This document shows positions 1 to 7,762 of a stretch of 64,000 nucleotides of DNA, one piece after another. The stretch is from Marinobacter alexandrii (lineage in GTDB: Bacteria > Pseudomonadota > Gammaproteobacteria > Pseudomonadales > Oleiphilaceae). Under the pieces are notes generated by a model. It saw nothing but the letters and a program-made list of their open reading frames with translations, was not told where the DNA came from and searched no databases. Every line of letters starts with the position of its first letter. Within the stretch, counting starts at the first letter, position 1. The position numbers and the translations under genes are program-made. The DNA is taken from contig NZ_SWKM01000012.1 of assembly GCF_005871205.1 (NCBI RefSeq), positions 682,001 to 746,000 on the forward strand. Direction: 5' to 3'.

Positions 1-10
1 CGCGAGTTGG

Positions 11-2848
11 GTGACAGCGCTGCCAAAGGCTATTGAACGAGGCCCTTGGTCAGAGGAAATGGGAATATCTCTAGAATTGCGTATGAGAGATATCGGGGCC
101 TACCGATCCGATCTGGATGTCACCAAAGCGCAGGCCACTCGGCGCTGGTTTCCAGATCCGATTACGTCGATGTTGTTACTTCGGTGGTATAGAAAGTTTG
201 GGCGATCATGGCCTTTCTCTCAGGAAGCACCTCACTATCAGATTGAGGTGTGTTTGGCAGCATTCTTGAACGCCTTAGCTTTGCCCAAGGCTCTGGATAT
301 ACCTCGCCTGACATCCCAAAAAAATGGGCGCCCCAGAATCACGCGGTGGTTGCAGGAACACGCCTGTAGAGAGGCCGCCAAAGACTACCCCGGCTTTCTA
401 ATACATTACGCGAGTTCTTTGGAGTCCGGCCCTTCCGTCCCGAGAGAAGCCTGGTTACGACTGCAGACTGGTTTAATTGCCGGGGACACGAACAATGAAA
501 CTGGACATCAAGAAGACCGGCTTTGGGCCCCCGTAAGGGGCGAGAAGTCCATTCCGGTTCAAAGGGCGCTAGACGGCGGACGGCTTGGCAAGGACCATAA
601 GGGCGCTTTGAGGCGTCTAAACCAATGCCTCCTACAGCGTAAAGAGGACGCCGGAAGCGACCGCTCGACATCCAAAGCGACCAGGGCTCTCGAACGATTT
701 ATTGAAGCTTCCCAGGATGGCCCGGTTGTCTTAACCCTTATTGCTCAGTGGCTGCTATATAGGCTTCGTCGTCGTTCACTCAATGAGAAAAAGCTGGCTC
801 TTTCTTCGGCGAAACAATACCTGCAATCCATCGGCAAACCTTTGCTTGTGGCCAGCCTTGATGATCCAGATCTAGGGAGCTACGACGGCGATGATTGGAC
901 TGAGCTGTACGAAAAAGCGATCCTCATCAGCCCCAGCCGCGAGAGCCAGGCTTATCGTCGCCAGCGCCTGCATCAGTTTCATACCTGGCTCTGCCGGGAG
1001 TATTCAGTTCCGCAGGTGGATCTTGATCACGACTCCGCGACCCCGCGAAACGTTGATGCAAACTTTTTAACCCCGCGCGAATACAGTCGGGCGGTAGAGT
1101 GGTTGGAGTGTATCCCCAATCAGCGGCAGGCAAGCACCTGCTCTTTGGTTCTAACCATCGCTTACCGCTGTGGAATGAGGCGAGGGGAAGTGGCCCGTCT
1201 TCGGCTGCAGGATTTGGAGGGGTTGATGGAGCCGGGTTTCGGGAAGGTCTCGATTCGGATGATGAATCAGCGCGGGCACAAACTAAAATCCCTTTCTTCT
1301 GTCCGGAGAATTCCTGCCTGGCTGTTGTTTACTGATGAAGAACTACAAAAACTCCGGCGTTGGGTTGGGCAGAGAAAGCATGAGCTCGGAGGCGAACGCC
1401 AGAACGCTTTTTTGTTTTCGCCGGAAGGAAGTTCCACCTCAATCGCCTATGACAACGACTGCTTTAAGTTGGTGACCCGGGCAATGCAATCGGCCAGTGG
1501 TGATCCGACAATCAGGTTTCATCACAACCGGCACAGCTTCGCTACGTTCAATTTTTTGAGGTTGCTGGAGGCTGAGCCTGGCGAGCTGACCCTCAATCAC
1601 TGGGTAATGGATGAACGCGGCAAGGCACTCCTGCCCCATTGGGCGAAGGACTTCTCTCAGTTGGCGGATCTGGGAAGCGCTGGAGCACCAACACAATCGC
1701 ATCTTTGGGAGCTCTGTACCTGGTGTGGGCACCTGTCTCCAGGAGAAACCATGTCAACTTACAGCCATCTGTTGGACTGGATGTTAGGTGTTTATTTGTG
1801 CAAACGCAGGGATCCGGAGCTCTCGTTGACTCAACAGGCACAACTGCTTGGGGTTGGCGACTCTGGAATCGAAAAGTTTCGCGGTCGAAACGGGCTTTCA
1901 GGCCAGACTCGAGCGCAAGAATTCCAGTATATCTTGCGGCGGAAATGGAAACGTTCATTCGTGAAAACCCATTGGTTTCGAAGCAAACTTCCCGCCCAAC
2001 CTGAATTGCAAGCAACAGAAAATAGTCCGCTTGATCGAGTCTCCCCTATGCTTTTGTACGACATGTTTTCAGCGTTGGACAAGCTATCACAGAGAGATGT
2101 CCACCTGGCTCAAATGCCCGAGGGTGACGCGTTTCGCGCGTTGGCGGATAGTTATGATCTTCCGCTTGCTTCGATTCGGGAGTGGTTTTATCGCGCCGAA
2201 CTACTCTCGAACACGACAACCCAACGGAACACGCCCCAACTCAGATTCCATCGTACTCAGTACCGAAAGGAGCGCACGCTGCCTGAGACGCGTCCCGATC
2301 ATGCGCCAGCCATAGAAATTCTTATCGCACCGCCAAGGGAGAAAGTGCTGAAGGCAGAGTCTGACAAGGTTTTTCGGCATTTAACGGAGTTATTCGCAAG
2401 CGAGCCGGCGATGGTCATGGACGTTTTGGCCGCTTGTGCAAAGAGCTTTCAGCGATCCAAGACGCAGATCAAACTCAGGAACGTGGCCGATAAGCGAGAT
2501 TTTCTCAGAGTCATCGACTCGATTGGATTAAAAGGCCGAGCCTTTGTTGACCTGGTGGTTGCCCCTGAACTTGATGCAAAGGTAGCGAAGACATACTGGT
2601 CCGAAGCGTTGGGTGTTTCCGCTGAGCGGATCAAGGTTCGCGGGGGTAAGCCTGGTCAATCCCGACCTTTGCCGAACGGGACTGCTCATATTGATTTCTA
2701 CCCAGACAGGCGCGGCAATCGAAGTACCTGGACGGTGGTCGAGTTTGTTCTGGTGTCTGCCGTTATTCTATTGCCGCCGATTGAGAGGGTGGGCGGAATC
2801 CTGGTCGATGCCCGGAAAAGAAGCCGGTCTGCCACGGACGCAGCGTGA
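11..2848 (+). CDS. Very large tyrosine recombinase/integrase (possibly partial at the 5' end)
   Basis: This is a 945-residue protein with a tyrosine-recombinase catalytic core in its middle. The box I arginine lies in CGMRRGEVARL near residue 390. HHNRHSFATF near residue 504 gives the H-x-x-R-H motif, and GHLSPGETMSTYSHLL near residue 582 gives the second His and the Tyr nucleophile. About 300 residues follow the core and match no domain I recognise, so the protein is far longer than XerC/D (about 300 aa). The given start is a GTG, but the frame stays open to the window edge, so the true start may lie upstream. It converges on the xis-int module. Large recombinases of this kind occur as members of recombinase trios on gammaproteobacterial islands. 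Membership of such a trio is inference because the upstream genes are outside the window. Confidence 0.75.
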   Translation: MTALPKAIERGPWSEEMGISLELRMRDIGAYRSDLDVTKAQATRRWFPDPITSMLLLRWYRKFGRSWPFSQEAPHYQIEVCLAAFLNALALPKALDIPRLTSQKNGRPRITRWLQEHACREAAKDYPGFLIHYASSLESGPSVPREAWLRLQTGLIAGDTNNETGHQEDRLWAPVRGEKSIPVQRALDGGRLGKDHKGALRRLNQCLLQRKEDAGSDRSTSKATRALERFIEASQDGPVVLTLIAQWLLYRLRRRSLNEKKLALSSAKQYLQSIGKPLLVASLDDPDLGSYDGDDWTELYEKAILISPSRESQAYRRQRLHQFHTWLCREYSVPQVDLDHDSATPRNVDANFLTPREYSRAVEWLECIPNQRQASTCSLVLTIAYRCGMRRGEVARLRLQDLEGLMEPGFGKVSIRMMNQRGHKLKSLSSVRRIPAWLLFTDEELQKLRRWVGQRKHELGGERQNAFLFSPEGSSTSIAYDNDCFKLVTRAMQSASGDPTIRFHHNRHSFATFNFLRLLEAEPGELTLNHWVMDERGKALLPHWAKDFSQLADLGSAGAPTQSHLWELCTWCGHLSPGETMSTYSHLLDWMLGVYLCKRRDPELSLTQQAQLLGVGDSGIEKFRGRNGLSGQTRAQEFQYILRRKWKRSFVKTHWFRSKLPAQPELQATENSPLDRVSPMLLYDMFSALDKLSQRDVHLAQMPEGDAFRALADSYDLPLASIREWFYRAELLSNTTTQRNTPQLRFHRTQYRKERTLPETRPDHAPAIEILIAPPREKVLKAESDKVFRHLTELFASEPAMVMDVLAACAKSFQRSKTQIKLRNVADKRDFLRVIDSIGLKGRAFVDLVVAPELDAKVAKTYWSEALGVSAERIKVRGGKPGQSRPLPNGTAHIDFYPDRRGNRSTWTVVEFVLVSAVILLPPIERVGGILVDARKRSRSATDAA

Positions 2849-2868
2849 CAGACCGGCACGACTTTAAG

Positions 2869-3147
2869 TTAGAGGATGTCAGGAAGCTGCACGAATTCTT
2901 CGATGAAACCGTATGGCGGTTGGCCAAAATGAAGAATGAGTAAAAGTGCGAAAATTCGTTCGTAGAGCCCTGGTATCCGATTCTCCTGCGTTTGAAGGGC
3001 GAGGAACGCCCGGATGCTGCCAGACTCTGATTGCAGCAGTAGTTGCACTGCAGTCTGCTCCTCACGGCTTTCTTGCGCGATGATCATGACGACGAGGTAG
3101 GTGCCGACCTCATGGGACGATTTCCTCATCATGGCAAAACGATTCAT
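2869..3147 (-). CDS. Small hypothetical protein, last gene of the xis-int module
   Basis: This 92-residue protein is unrecognised. Its ATG overlaps the stop of the preceding 95-residue gene in an ATGA arrangement, which suggests translational coupling. The sequence is mostly helical-looking, with a hydrophobic stretch (FALLLILHF) near residues 66-74, and I see no signal peptide or catalytic motif. It is the last of four overlapping genes reading xis, int, orf95, orf92, and it converges on the large recombinase with about 20 bases between them. The coupling supports a role connected to the integrase, but no function can be read from the sequence. Confidence 0.6.
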   Translation of the reverse strand: MNRFAMMRKSSHEVGTYLVVMIIAQESREEQTAVQLLLQSESGSIRAFLALQTQENRIPGLYERIFALLLILHFGQPPYGFIEEFVQLPDIL

Positions 3148-3431
3148 TGGTCTGCCTCCCAGCGATTCAGCGACTTTTCCAGCTCGACCATCAAGAATGC
3201 GAGCGTCTGACTAGTTGGATGTAATCCATGCTCCAGCAATTGAGAACGTACCCATGTCTGTAGTGCCTCCAGGTTGGATAGTTCCTCTCCAGTGCCAAGC
3301 CAGTAAATTAGCTGACGCCCGGATTGGATCTGGAGGGCACAGTTCAGGGCATCAGCAAGCTTATAAACAAACTGCGGGTCAGGTGCCAAGGCCCGGTTGT
3401 TATTCTGAATCACAGTAAGATTAGGTTTCAT
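3144..3431 (-). CDS. Small hypothetical protein coupled to the integrase
   Basis: This 95-residue protein starts MKPNLTVIQ. The ATG lies inside the last codons of the integrase gene (11-base overlap), and its stop overlaps the next start by 4 bases. I chose this start over a longer open frame because the extra upstream residues only shadow the integrase. The sequence is acidic and Leu/Gln-rich (QLIYWLGTGEELSNLEAL, LEKSLNRWEAD), as in small helical regulatory proteins, but no family is recognised. The double overlap makes co-translation with the integrase likely. Confidence 0.65.
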   Translation of the reverse strand: MKPNLTVIQNNNRALAPDPQFVYKLADALNCALQIQSGRQLIYWLGTGEELSNLEALQTWVRSQLLEHGLHPTSQTLAFLMVELEKSLNRWEADQ

Positions 3432-4617
3432 CGGACACCTCCTTTGGTTTGCTGTCGAATTCGGTAATAAGAAGTCGCTCAAAAGCTGACCCATCCCGTC
3501 GGGTGAGATTCGGCACATACCGTGAATACACCCGAAACAGCATTTCAGTCGTTGTGTGGCCCATCTGACGAGCAATCCACTCCGGATTCTCCCCGGCCGC
3601 CAGCCACAACGTAGCCGCGGTGTGGCGTGTTTGATAAGGACGTCGCTTGCGTAAGCCCAGGTGTCGAAGCAGGGGGTACCAAACCCGCTTAGTGACATTG
3701 TTGTGGTTCATCGGGCCACCGGTCCGTGTGGAGAAAACGAAGTTCATTTTGCCCGTCGCTTTCTTCTGATTGTTCAGCGCATCCACAACCAGTTGAGACA
3801 TTTCGATGGTGCGGAAGGAGCCATCGTTTTTGGTGTATTCCAGACGTCCCTGAACCAATGCCTGACGAACCAGAATCTGGCGCCTTTTGAAATCCACGTG
3901 GTCCCATTGAAGCCCGTCGATCTCACCAGTGCGCATCCCGGTGAAGAATCGAACGACGTAATAATTCCGGAAGTCAGGTCGAACGGTATCGATGATTTGC
4001 TTCACCTCTTCGATACTGAACGGTTCGACATCAGTCCTTGGGACCTTCAGTGATTTAATCCCGTGATAGGGTGAGCTAAACTCAAATCGGTTGGCTGCTT
4101 CGCTAAGGATCATGCGCAAAGGCGTCATGATTCGGTTGATACGACTGGCTGAAAGATGTTTTTCGCTCTGGGTTGTAACTTTGGCGAGTGAGGCCCGGAA
4201 ATCGAGAACGTCTTTTTTGGTGATGCGGCCAACCTCTTTTTCCCCGAAACAAGGGTTGAGGTAGTTTTTCAATGTTCCCTCCACGGTGGTGATGTGTGAC
4301 AGGCGCCACTGGATCTTCATTTCGTCGAGCCAGTCCTTCGAGAAGGCTTCGAACAACGGCGTGTCATGTGTCTCCCTGGCTCGTTGTACTTCCGCTTGTT
4401 TGGTGAACTCCTTTGCACGAGGGCTGTTGGGGAAGTAGCGGTGGTACTCGAACGTGCCGAGCGTGATCTCCGCCTCAATTTTCTTGAGGATACTTTCCAG
4501 TTTTTTGCGATTTGCCGGCGTACTATCGAGCGTTGTCTGCTCCCTACAGCGCTTGCCGTCATATCTGAAGTCAAAAAATAGTTTGCCCGTTTCTGGGCGC
4601 TCTACGATCTTACCCAC
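3421..4617 (-). CDS. Tyrosine-type site-specific integrase with N-terminal arm-binding domain
   Basis: This is a 398-residue phage/island integrase. The N-terminal part (GKLFFDFRYDGKRCREQT) matches the arm-type DNA-binding domain (DUF3596 type), followed by a SAM-like core-binding domain and the catalytic domain. The box I Arg is in FTGMRTGEIDGLQW. Box II reads PYQTRHTAAT, the usual form in this subfamily, where Tyr stands for the first His. GENPEWIARQMGHT and YSRYVPN supply the final His and the Tyr nucleophile. I chose the GTG at 4617 because GGAGGAGG precedes it with good spacing; the longer frame only overlaps xis. It should catalyse integration of the island, probably at the tRNA-Arg about 6 kb away. 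Confidence 0.92.
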   Translation of the reverse strand: MGKIVERPETGKLFFDFRYDGKRCREQTTLDSTPANRKKLESILKKIEAEITLGTFEYHRYFPNSPRAKEFTKQAEVQRARETHDTPLFEAFSKDWLDEMKIQWRLSHITTVEGTLKNYLNPCFGEKEVGRITKKDVLDFRASLAKVTTQSEKHLSASRINRIMTPLRMILSEAANRFEFSSPYHGIKSLKVPRTDVEPFSIEEVKQIIDTVRPDFRNYYVVRFFTGMRTGEIDGLQWDHVDFKRRQILVRQALVQGRLEYTKNDGSFRTIEMSQLVVDALNNQKKATGKMNFVFSTRTGGPMNHNNVTKRVWYPLLRHLGLRKRRPYQTRHTAATLWLAAGENPEWIARQMGHTTTEMLFRVYSRYVPNLTRRDGSAFERLLITEFDSKPKEVSDET

Positions 4618-4846
4618 GGCACACACCTCCTCCGGCCATTGGTACGGCAAAGGCATGGCTGCTGGAGTGATTGAGCATGTCCTGCTCGATAACGTCCCAA
4701 ATGTAGAGGATCTTGCGACCACCGAACGGCCTGAAGTAGTGCACACCCTCAAGCAGGACCGAGTCTTTCAAACGTTCGCGAATGGTCCGGGTGTCGTACT
4801 TGATCCGTTCGGCCAGTTCTTCAGTAGTGAGATATTCCTGTGACAT
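4610..4846 (-). CDS. Excisionase-like DNA-binding protein (Xis)
   Basis: This 78-residue protein has a winged-helix/MerR-like fold: EYLTTEELAERIKYDTRTIRERLKD forms the helix-turn-helix and FRPFGGRKILYIWDVIE the wing and following helix. Its size and its position directly before the integrase fit a recombination directionality factor. The stop codon lies 8 bases into the integrase gene, so the two are translationally coupled. It probably bends DNA at the attachment site to favour excision and may also repress its own operon. A plain regulatory role without excision activity cannot be excluded from sequence. Confidence 0.8.
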   Translation of the reverse strand: MSQEYLTTEELAERIKYDTRTIRERLKDSVLLEGVHYFRPFGGRKILYIWDVIEQDMLNHSSSHAFAVPMAGGGVCRG

Positions 4847-4996
4847 AAGAAAACTCCTTTGATATTGTCAGCCATGGAGGGCAAAAGGTTCGTGTTGCGC
4901 CTCAAAATGTCCTCCTGTAGATCATTATGCACTCATAAAGACCTTTTGCAAGTCTTTTTGATCTCCTGTGGGTTAATTTGTTCTTTGGTGGGCCAA
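4847..4996. promoter_or_regulatory. Divergent control region between xis-int and the HTH regulator
   Basis: This 150-base AT-rich gap separates two divergent genes. It holds the imperfect inverted repeat AAAGAC (4937-4942) / GTCTTT (4952-4957), which could be an operator for either flanking DNA-binding protein. No promoter hexamers stand out with confidence. Confidence 0.3.
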
Positions 4997-5197
4997 ATGA
5001 TTAAGTGCCATCTGTCTAAGCTGATGGGTGAGAAGAAGCTCAAGATTGTTGATGTGGCAAGGGAAACGGGCGTGAACCGGGGCACTATTACCCGGCTTTA
5101 TCATGAGACCGCTAGCCGCGTTGAGCTTGAAACAATTGACGCTCTTTGCCGCTACCTAAAGTGTGAAGTCGGTGAGTTGTTCGAATTCGTTGACTGA
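4997..5197 (+). CDS. Small XRE/Cro-type helix-turn-helix regulator
   Basis: This is a 66-residue DNA-binding protein of the Cro/C1 (HTH_26-like) type. LSKLMGEKKLKIVDVARETGVNRGTITRLYHE forms the helix-turn-helix, followed by VELETIDALCRYLKCEVGELFEFV, the standard C-terminal helix pair of this family. I preferred the ATG at 4997 because the upstream part of the open frame does not match the family. It is divergent from xis-int and reads towards the thymidylate-synthase-like gene 71 bases downstream. It probably regulates integration or the cargo genes. Confidence 0.8.
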   Translation: MIKCHLSKLMGEKKLKIVDVARETGVNRGTITRLYHETASRVELETIDALCRYLKCEVGELFEFVD

Positions 5198-5268
5198 ATG
5201 TCGAAGCGATTCTTCTCTATGGTTCTAACACAAGTTAGGTAAATCTTTCGGGTGAGTTCTGGTGAGAC

Positions 5269-6243
5269 ATGTCGGAAAACTTTTTTAAAGCAGAAACGCT
5301 TGACGATTTAATGCACGAGGTTTTAGAAAAACTCCTGTCGTTGGACGAATATGTAGAAGCTAGTCGCGGCCGCATGAAGGAGCTGTTCGGGGCGACCTTC
5401 CTGCTCACGAACCCTCGTGCCAGGTTGAGTAGAAGTGAGAGCAAGGGAAAGCTTTTCAGTGCCTTAGGAGAGTTTCTGTGGTATTTGACAGGGAAAAATG
5501 ATCTCAAGTTCATAAAATACTATGTTGGGTCGTTTTATGAAGGTGAATCAGAAGACGGAATTACAGTTCGCAGTGGCTATGGTGAGCGACTATTCAATCA
5601 TGGGGGGTGGATAAATCAGATCCAAAATATAATTAATTTGTTACAAGAAAAGCCTTCTTCAAGACGGGCTGTAATACAATTGTTCGATGCTTCTGACCTA
5701 GCTGTACCATATAAATCGATCCCTTGTACTTGTACGCTCCAGTTTTTAATTAGAGGTGGTCAGCTAAATCTACTGGTGAATATGAGATCGAATGATGCCT
5801 ATTGGGGCCTACCTCACGACGTTTTTGCATTCACCATGCTCCAAGAGCTAATTGCTCGCTCGGTCGGGGTGGATGTTGGGGTTTACCAACACTGCGCGGG
5901 TAGCTTGCATCTATATGAAGATCACCTAGACAAAGCCCGTGGGTACGTGGAAGAAGGCTGGATGAATAAAATCTCTATGAATCCAATGCCGGTAGGTGAT
6001 CCTTGGCCCGCAATCAATGAGGTGAAAAGGGTTGCCGATTTGGTGAGGTGCGACGGGTGTGTTGACGTTAATGAGATTAACATTGACATCAAGCCATACT
6101 GGCGCGATGTCTGTTTTCTATTGATGTGGCTACAAAGCTTCAAACTCAAGGACTTTTCCAAGTGTTCGGAGATCCAAAGGGGCATCGGTGATCGGGCATA
6201 CCATATTTTTATTGATGATAAGTTGGCTAATCGGAAGCCTTAA
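5269..6243 (+). CDS. Thymidylate-synthase-fold enzyme, predicted dCMP-type (hydroxy)methylase
   Basis: The 324-residue protein aligns with thymidylate synthase through its catalytic core. GEFLWYLTG places Glu68 at E. coli Glu58. SSRR gives the phosphate-binding Arg pair (132-133). IPCTCTLQF gives the nucleophile Cys153. MRSND gives Arg173 and Asp176, and GSLHLY gives His214 and Tyr216. Spacings match E. coli TS exactly (Cys to Arg 20, pyrimidine-contact residue to His 30). The residue equivalent to TS Asn177 is Asp184 (LPHDVF). Asn at this position selects dUMP in TS, while phage T4 dCMP hydroxymethylase has Asp. A dCMP-acting methylase or hydroxymethylase is therefore predicted. It is a cargo gene of the island, more AT-rich than core genes, and its end overlaps the convergent XRE gene by 17 bases. 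Confidence 0.85.
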   Translation: MSENFFKAETLDDLMHEVLEKLLSLDEYVEASRGRMKELFGATFLLTNPRARLSRSESKGKLFSALGEFLWYLTGKNDLKFIKYYVGSFYEGESEDGITVRSGYGERLFNHGGWINQIQNIINLLQEKPSSRRAVIQLFDASDLAVPYKSIPCTCTLQFLIRGGQLNLLVNMRSNDAYWGLPHDVFAFTMLQELIARSVGVDVGVYQHCAGSLHLYEDHLDKARGYVEEGWMNKISMNPMPVGDPWPAINEVKRVADLVRCDGCVDVNEINIDIKPYWRDVCFLLMWLQSFKLKDFSKCSEIQRGIGDRAYHIFIDDKLANRKP

Positions 6244-6565
6244 TCGAATCAATATGCTCAATTGCTCGCAGTAATTCTTCTACGGCTAGGCGATGTAACG
6301 GCGATTTCCCCGCAAATTTTTCCACTCTTTCCCCAAGATCAGTGTTCGGGTTTTTGTATAAGGTCTCAACTTGCAAAAAATTGCATATTTTTTGTAAATT
6401 TTTTGAGGCGAATTTGAAACTAGCAGCTTCGAACCTGGAAATCTGGCTGCTGTTAACTCCAGTAATATTTTCTAGTTCAGCCAAAGTTAGGCCGATTGAT
6501 AGCCTTTTTTGGTAAATTGCTTTCGCAAGAATAGCTGATTCGTTTTTATTGAGTTTTCTGTTCAT
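6227..6565 (-). CDS. XRE-family transcriptional regulator
   Basis: This 112-residue protein has an N-terminal Cro/C1 helix-turn-helix: AIYQKRLSIGLTLAELENITGVNSSQISRFEAASFKFASKNLQKI. The C-terminal part (residues about 75-112) is helical and may mediate dimerisation. It lies between the TS-like gene, whose end it overlaps, and the divergent DUF4031-UDG-pyrophosphorylase operon. A short inverted repeat sits in the 48-base gap before that operon. The arrangement suggests autorepression plus control of the three-gene operon. Confidence 0.85.
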   Translation of the reverse strand: MNRKLNKNESAILAKAIYQKRLSIGLTLAELENITGVNSSQISRFEAASFKFASKNLQKICNFLQVETLYKNPNTDLGERVEKFAGKSPLHRLAVEELLRAIEHIDSIKASD

Positions 6566-6578
6566 TCGGCATAATATA

Positions 6579-6593
6579 TTGCAAAAAATGCAA
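6579..6593. promoter_or_regulatory. Inverted repeat, candidate operator of the XRE regulator
   Basis: TTGCA-AAAAA-TGCAA is a perfect 5-bp-arm palindrome in the 48-base divergent gap between the XRE gene and the DUF4031 gene. A near copy, TTGCAAAAAATTGCA, occurs inside the XRE gene at 6371-6385. Two similar sites within about 200 bases suggest an operator pair, but the AT-rich context makes chance possible. Confidence 0.35.
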
Positions 6594-6613
6594 ATTGAAA
6601 AGGACTGAGTTAG

Positions 6614-6916
6614 ATGGCAGTTTATGTGGATAACTCACGAGTGCAGTGGCAGGGTAAGGAGTGGTGCCACATGGTTGCAGATACTTTGACCGAGTTGCAC
6701 CAATTTGCAGAGAGTATTGGAATGCGACCAGAGTGGTTTCAAGCCAGTGCTTCTTATCCGCATTATGATGTTACGGTGGCGAGAAGACAGCTAGCACTGA
6801 GTCAAGGAGCGGTTGTTGGTGAACGGAGGCAGATTATTCGCTGTGCTAAAAAGCTAAAGGCTGAGCAAACCTTAATCTTGGGGGCGGAATACAGGCAACT
6901 GGGCCTGCTGCTATGA
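6614..6916 (+). CDS. DUF4031 domain protein
   Basis: This 100-residue protein covers essentially the whole DUF4031 family length. The hallmarks are visible: VYVDNSRVQW at the N-terminus, the W-C-H-M-VADT segment, ELHQFAESIGM, WFQ, PHYDV and a final SQGAVV. The conserved His and Asp residues suggest a small enzyme or nucleic-acid-associated protein, but the biochemical function of the family is not established to my knowledge. Homologues are frequent in phages and mobile elements. It starts after a GAAAAGGA ribosome-binding site and heads an operon with the glycosylase-like and pyrophosphorylase-like genes, so it is probably part of the same system. Confidence 0.85.
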   Translation: MAVYVDNSRVQWQGKEWCHMVADTLTELHQFAESIGMRPEWFQASASYPHYDVTVARRQLALSQGAVVGERRQIIRCAKKLKAEQTLILGAEYRQLGLLL

Positions 6917-6955
6917 TTTTTGAGTACCTCAAAATTTCAGAATAAAGGTGGTGAT

Positions 6956-7762
6956 ATGGACGCGAAGAATATTTTATCGGACCTGTTGCGTCGCCTCGGC
7001 CGCCCATCCTTGGAAGAAGCCAGTGTGATTCAATGGGCTGCACCAGTGATTTCGTTCGGTGACGTGTTTTCTTCAAGAGTTGCGACCCTCGGGTTAAACC
7101 CAAGTAATCGAGAGTTTGTTAATGCTGAGGGCCAGGAGCTGATAGGTAGCGATCGGCGCTTTCACACCCTGACGTCTTTAGGGCTGGATAGTTGGTCGCA
7201 AGTAGAGGACTGCCACCTGGACTTAATCCTGGAGTCGTGTAGGGGCTATTTTCACGGCAATCCATATGATTCTTGGTTTCAAGCGTTGGAGCGACTCTTC
7301 GTTGATGCTGGTGCATCGTATTACGGTATGTTCGCAGATGCGTGCCATTTAGACCTTGTCCCATATGCCACAACGACTAAATGGGGGGCGCTCAGTACCA
7401 GTCAGCGTTCTTCACTGCTCAGCGAATCTGGTGATGTTCTAGGTCTTTTGCTTAGACAGTCGGAGGTTGAAGTGATAGTTCTCAATGGCCAATCAGTGAT
7501 TGAGAACTTGAAAGTAATTGCTGAATGTTCTTTTAGAAAAGTGCCTGTCCAGGATTGGATGTTGCCGCGAAAGAACAGCAGAGGAGTCGAGGGCTTCGCA
7601 TATACCGGAAAATTGAGGCGTATATCTGGAATAGACCTAGGCAGGGAAGTGTCACTCTTAGGATATAATCATAACCTCCAGAGCAGTTTTGGTGTTACCT
7701 CGCAAGTTCGTCAAGGGATTCAGAAATGGATTTCCAATAGTGCTATGGAGGTGTTCTGTTGA
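6956..7762 (+). CDS. Uracil-DNA glycosylase-superfamily-like protein
   Basis: The 268-residue protein has the two signatures expected of the UDG fold. RVATLGLNPSNREF (residues about 41-54) resembles the first motif of MUG/TDG-like enzymes, and LLGYNHNLQSS (residues about 234-244) sits where the C-terminal His-Pro-Ser loop is found. DACHLDLVPYAT near the middle also fits the fold. I chose the ATG at 6956 because AAAGGTGGT precedes it; a TTG 36 bases earlier has no such site. If active, it would remove or recognise an altered base in DNA. The stop overlaps the next gene by 4 bases. No residue-level proof of activity is possible here, and a non-catalytic role remains open. Confidence 0.72.
   Translation: MDAKNILSDLLRRLGRPSLEEASVIQWAAPVISFGDVFSSRVATLGLNPSNREFVNAEGQELIGSDRRFHTLTSLGLDSWSQVEDCHLDLILESCRGYFHGNPYDSWFQALERLFVDAGASYYGMFADACHLDLVPYATTTKWGALSTSQRSSLLSESGDVLGLLLRQSEVEVIVLNGQSVIENLKVIAECSFRKVPVQDWMLPRKNSRGVEGFAYTGKLRRISGIDLGREVSLLGYNHNLQSSFGVTSQVRQGIQKWISNSAMEVFC

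Noticed and set aside
5269..6243. Housekeeping thymidylate synthase ThyA
   Set aside because: Similarity outside the core is low, the Asn177 position is Asp, and the gene sits in island cargo with other base-related genes.
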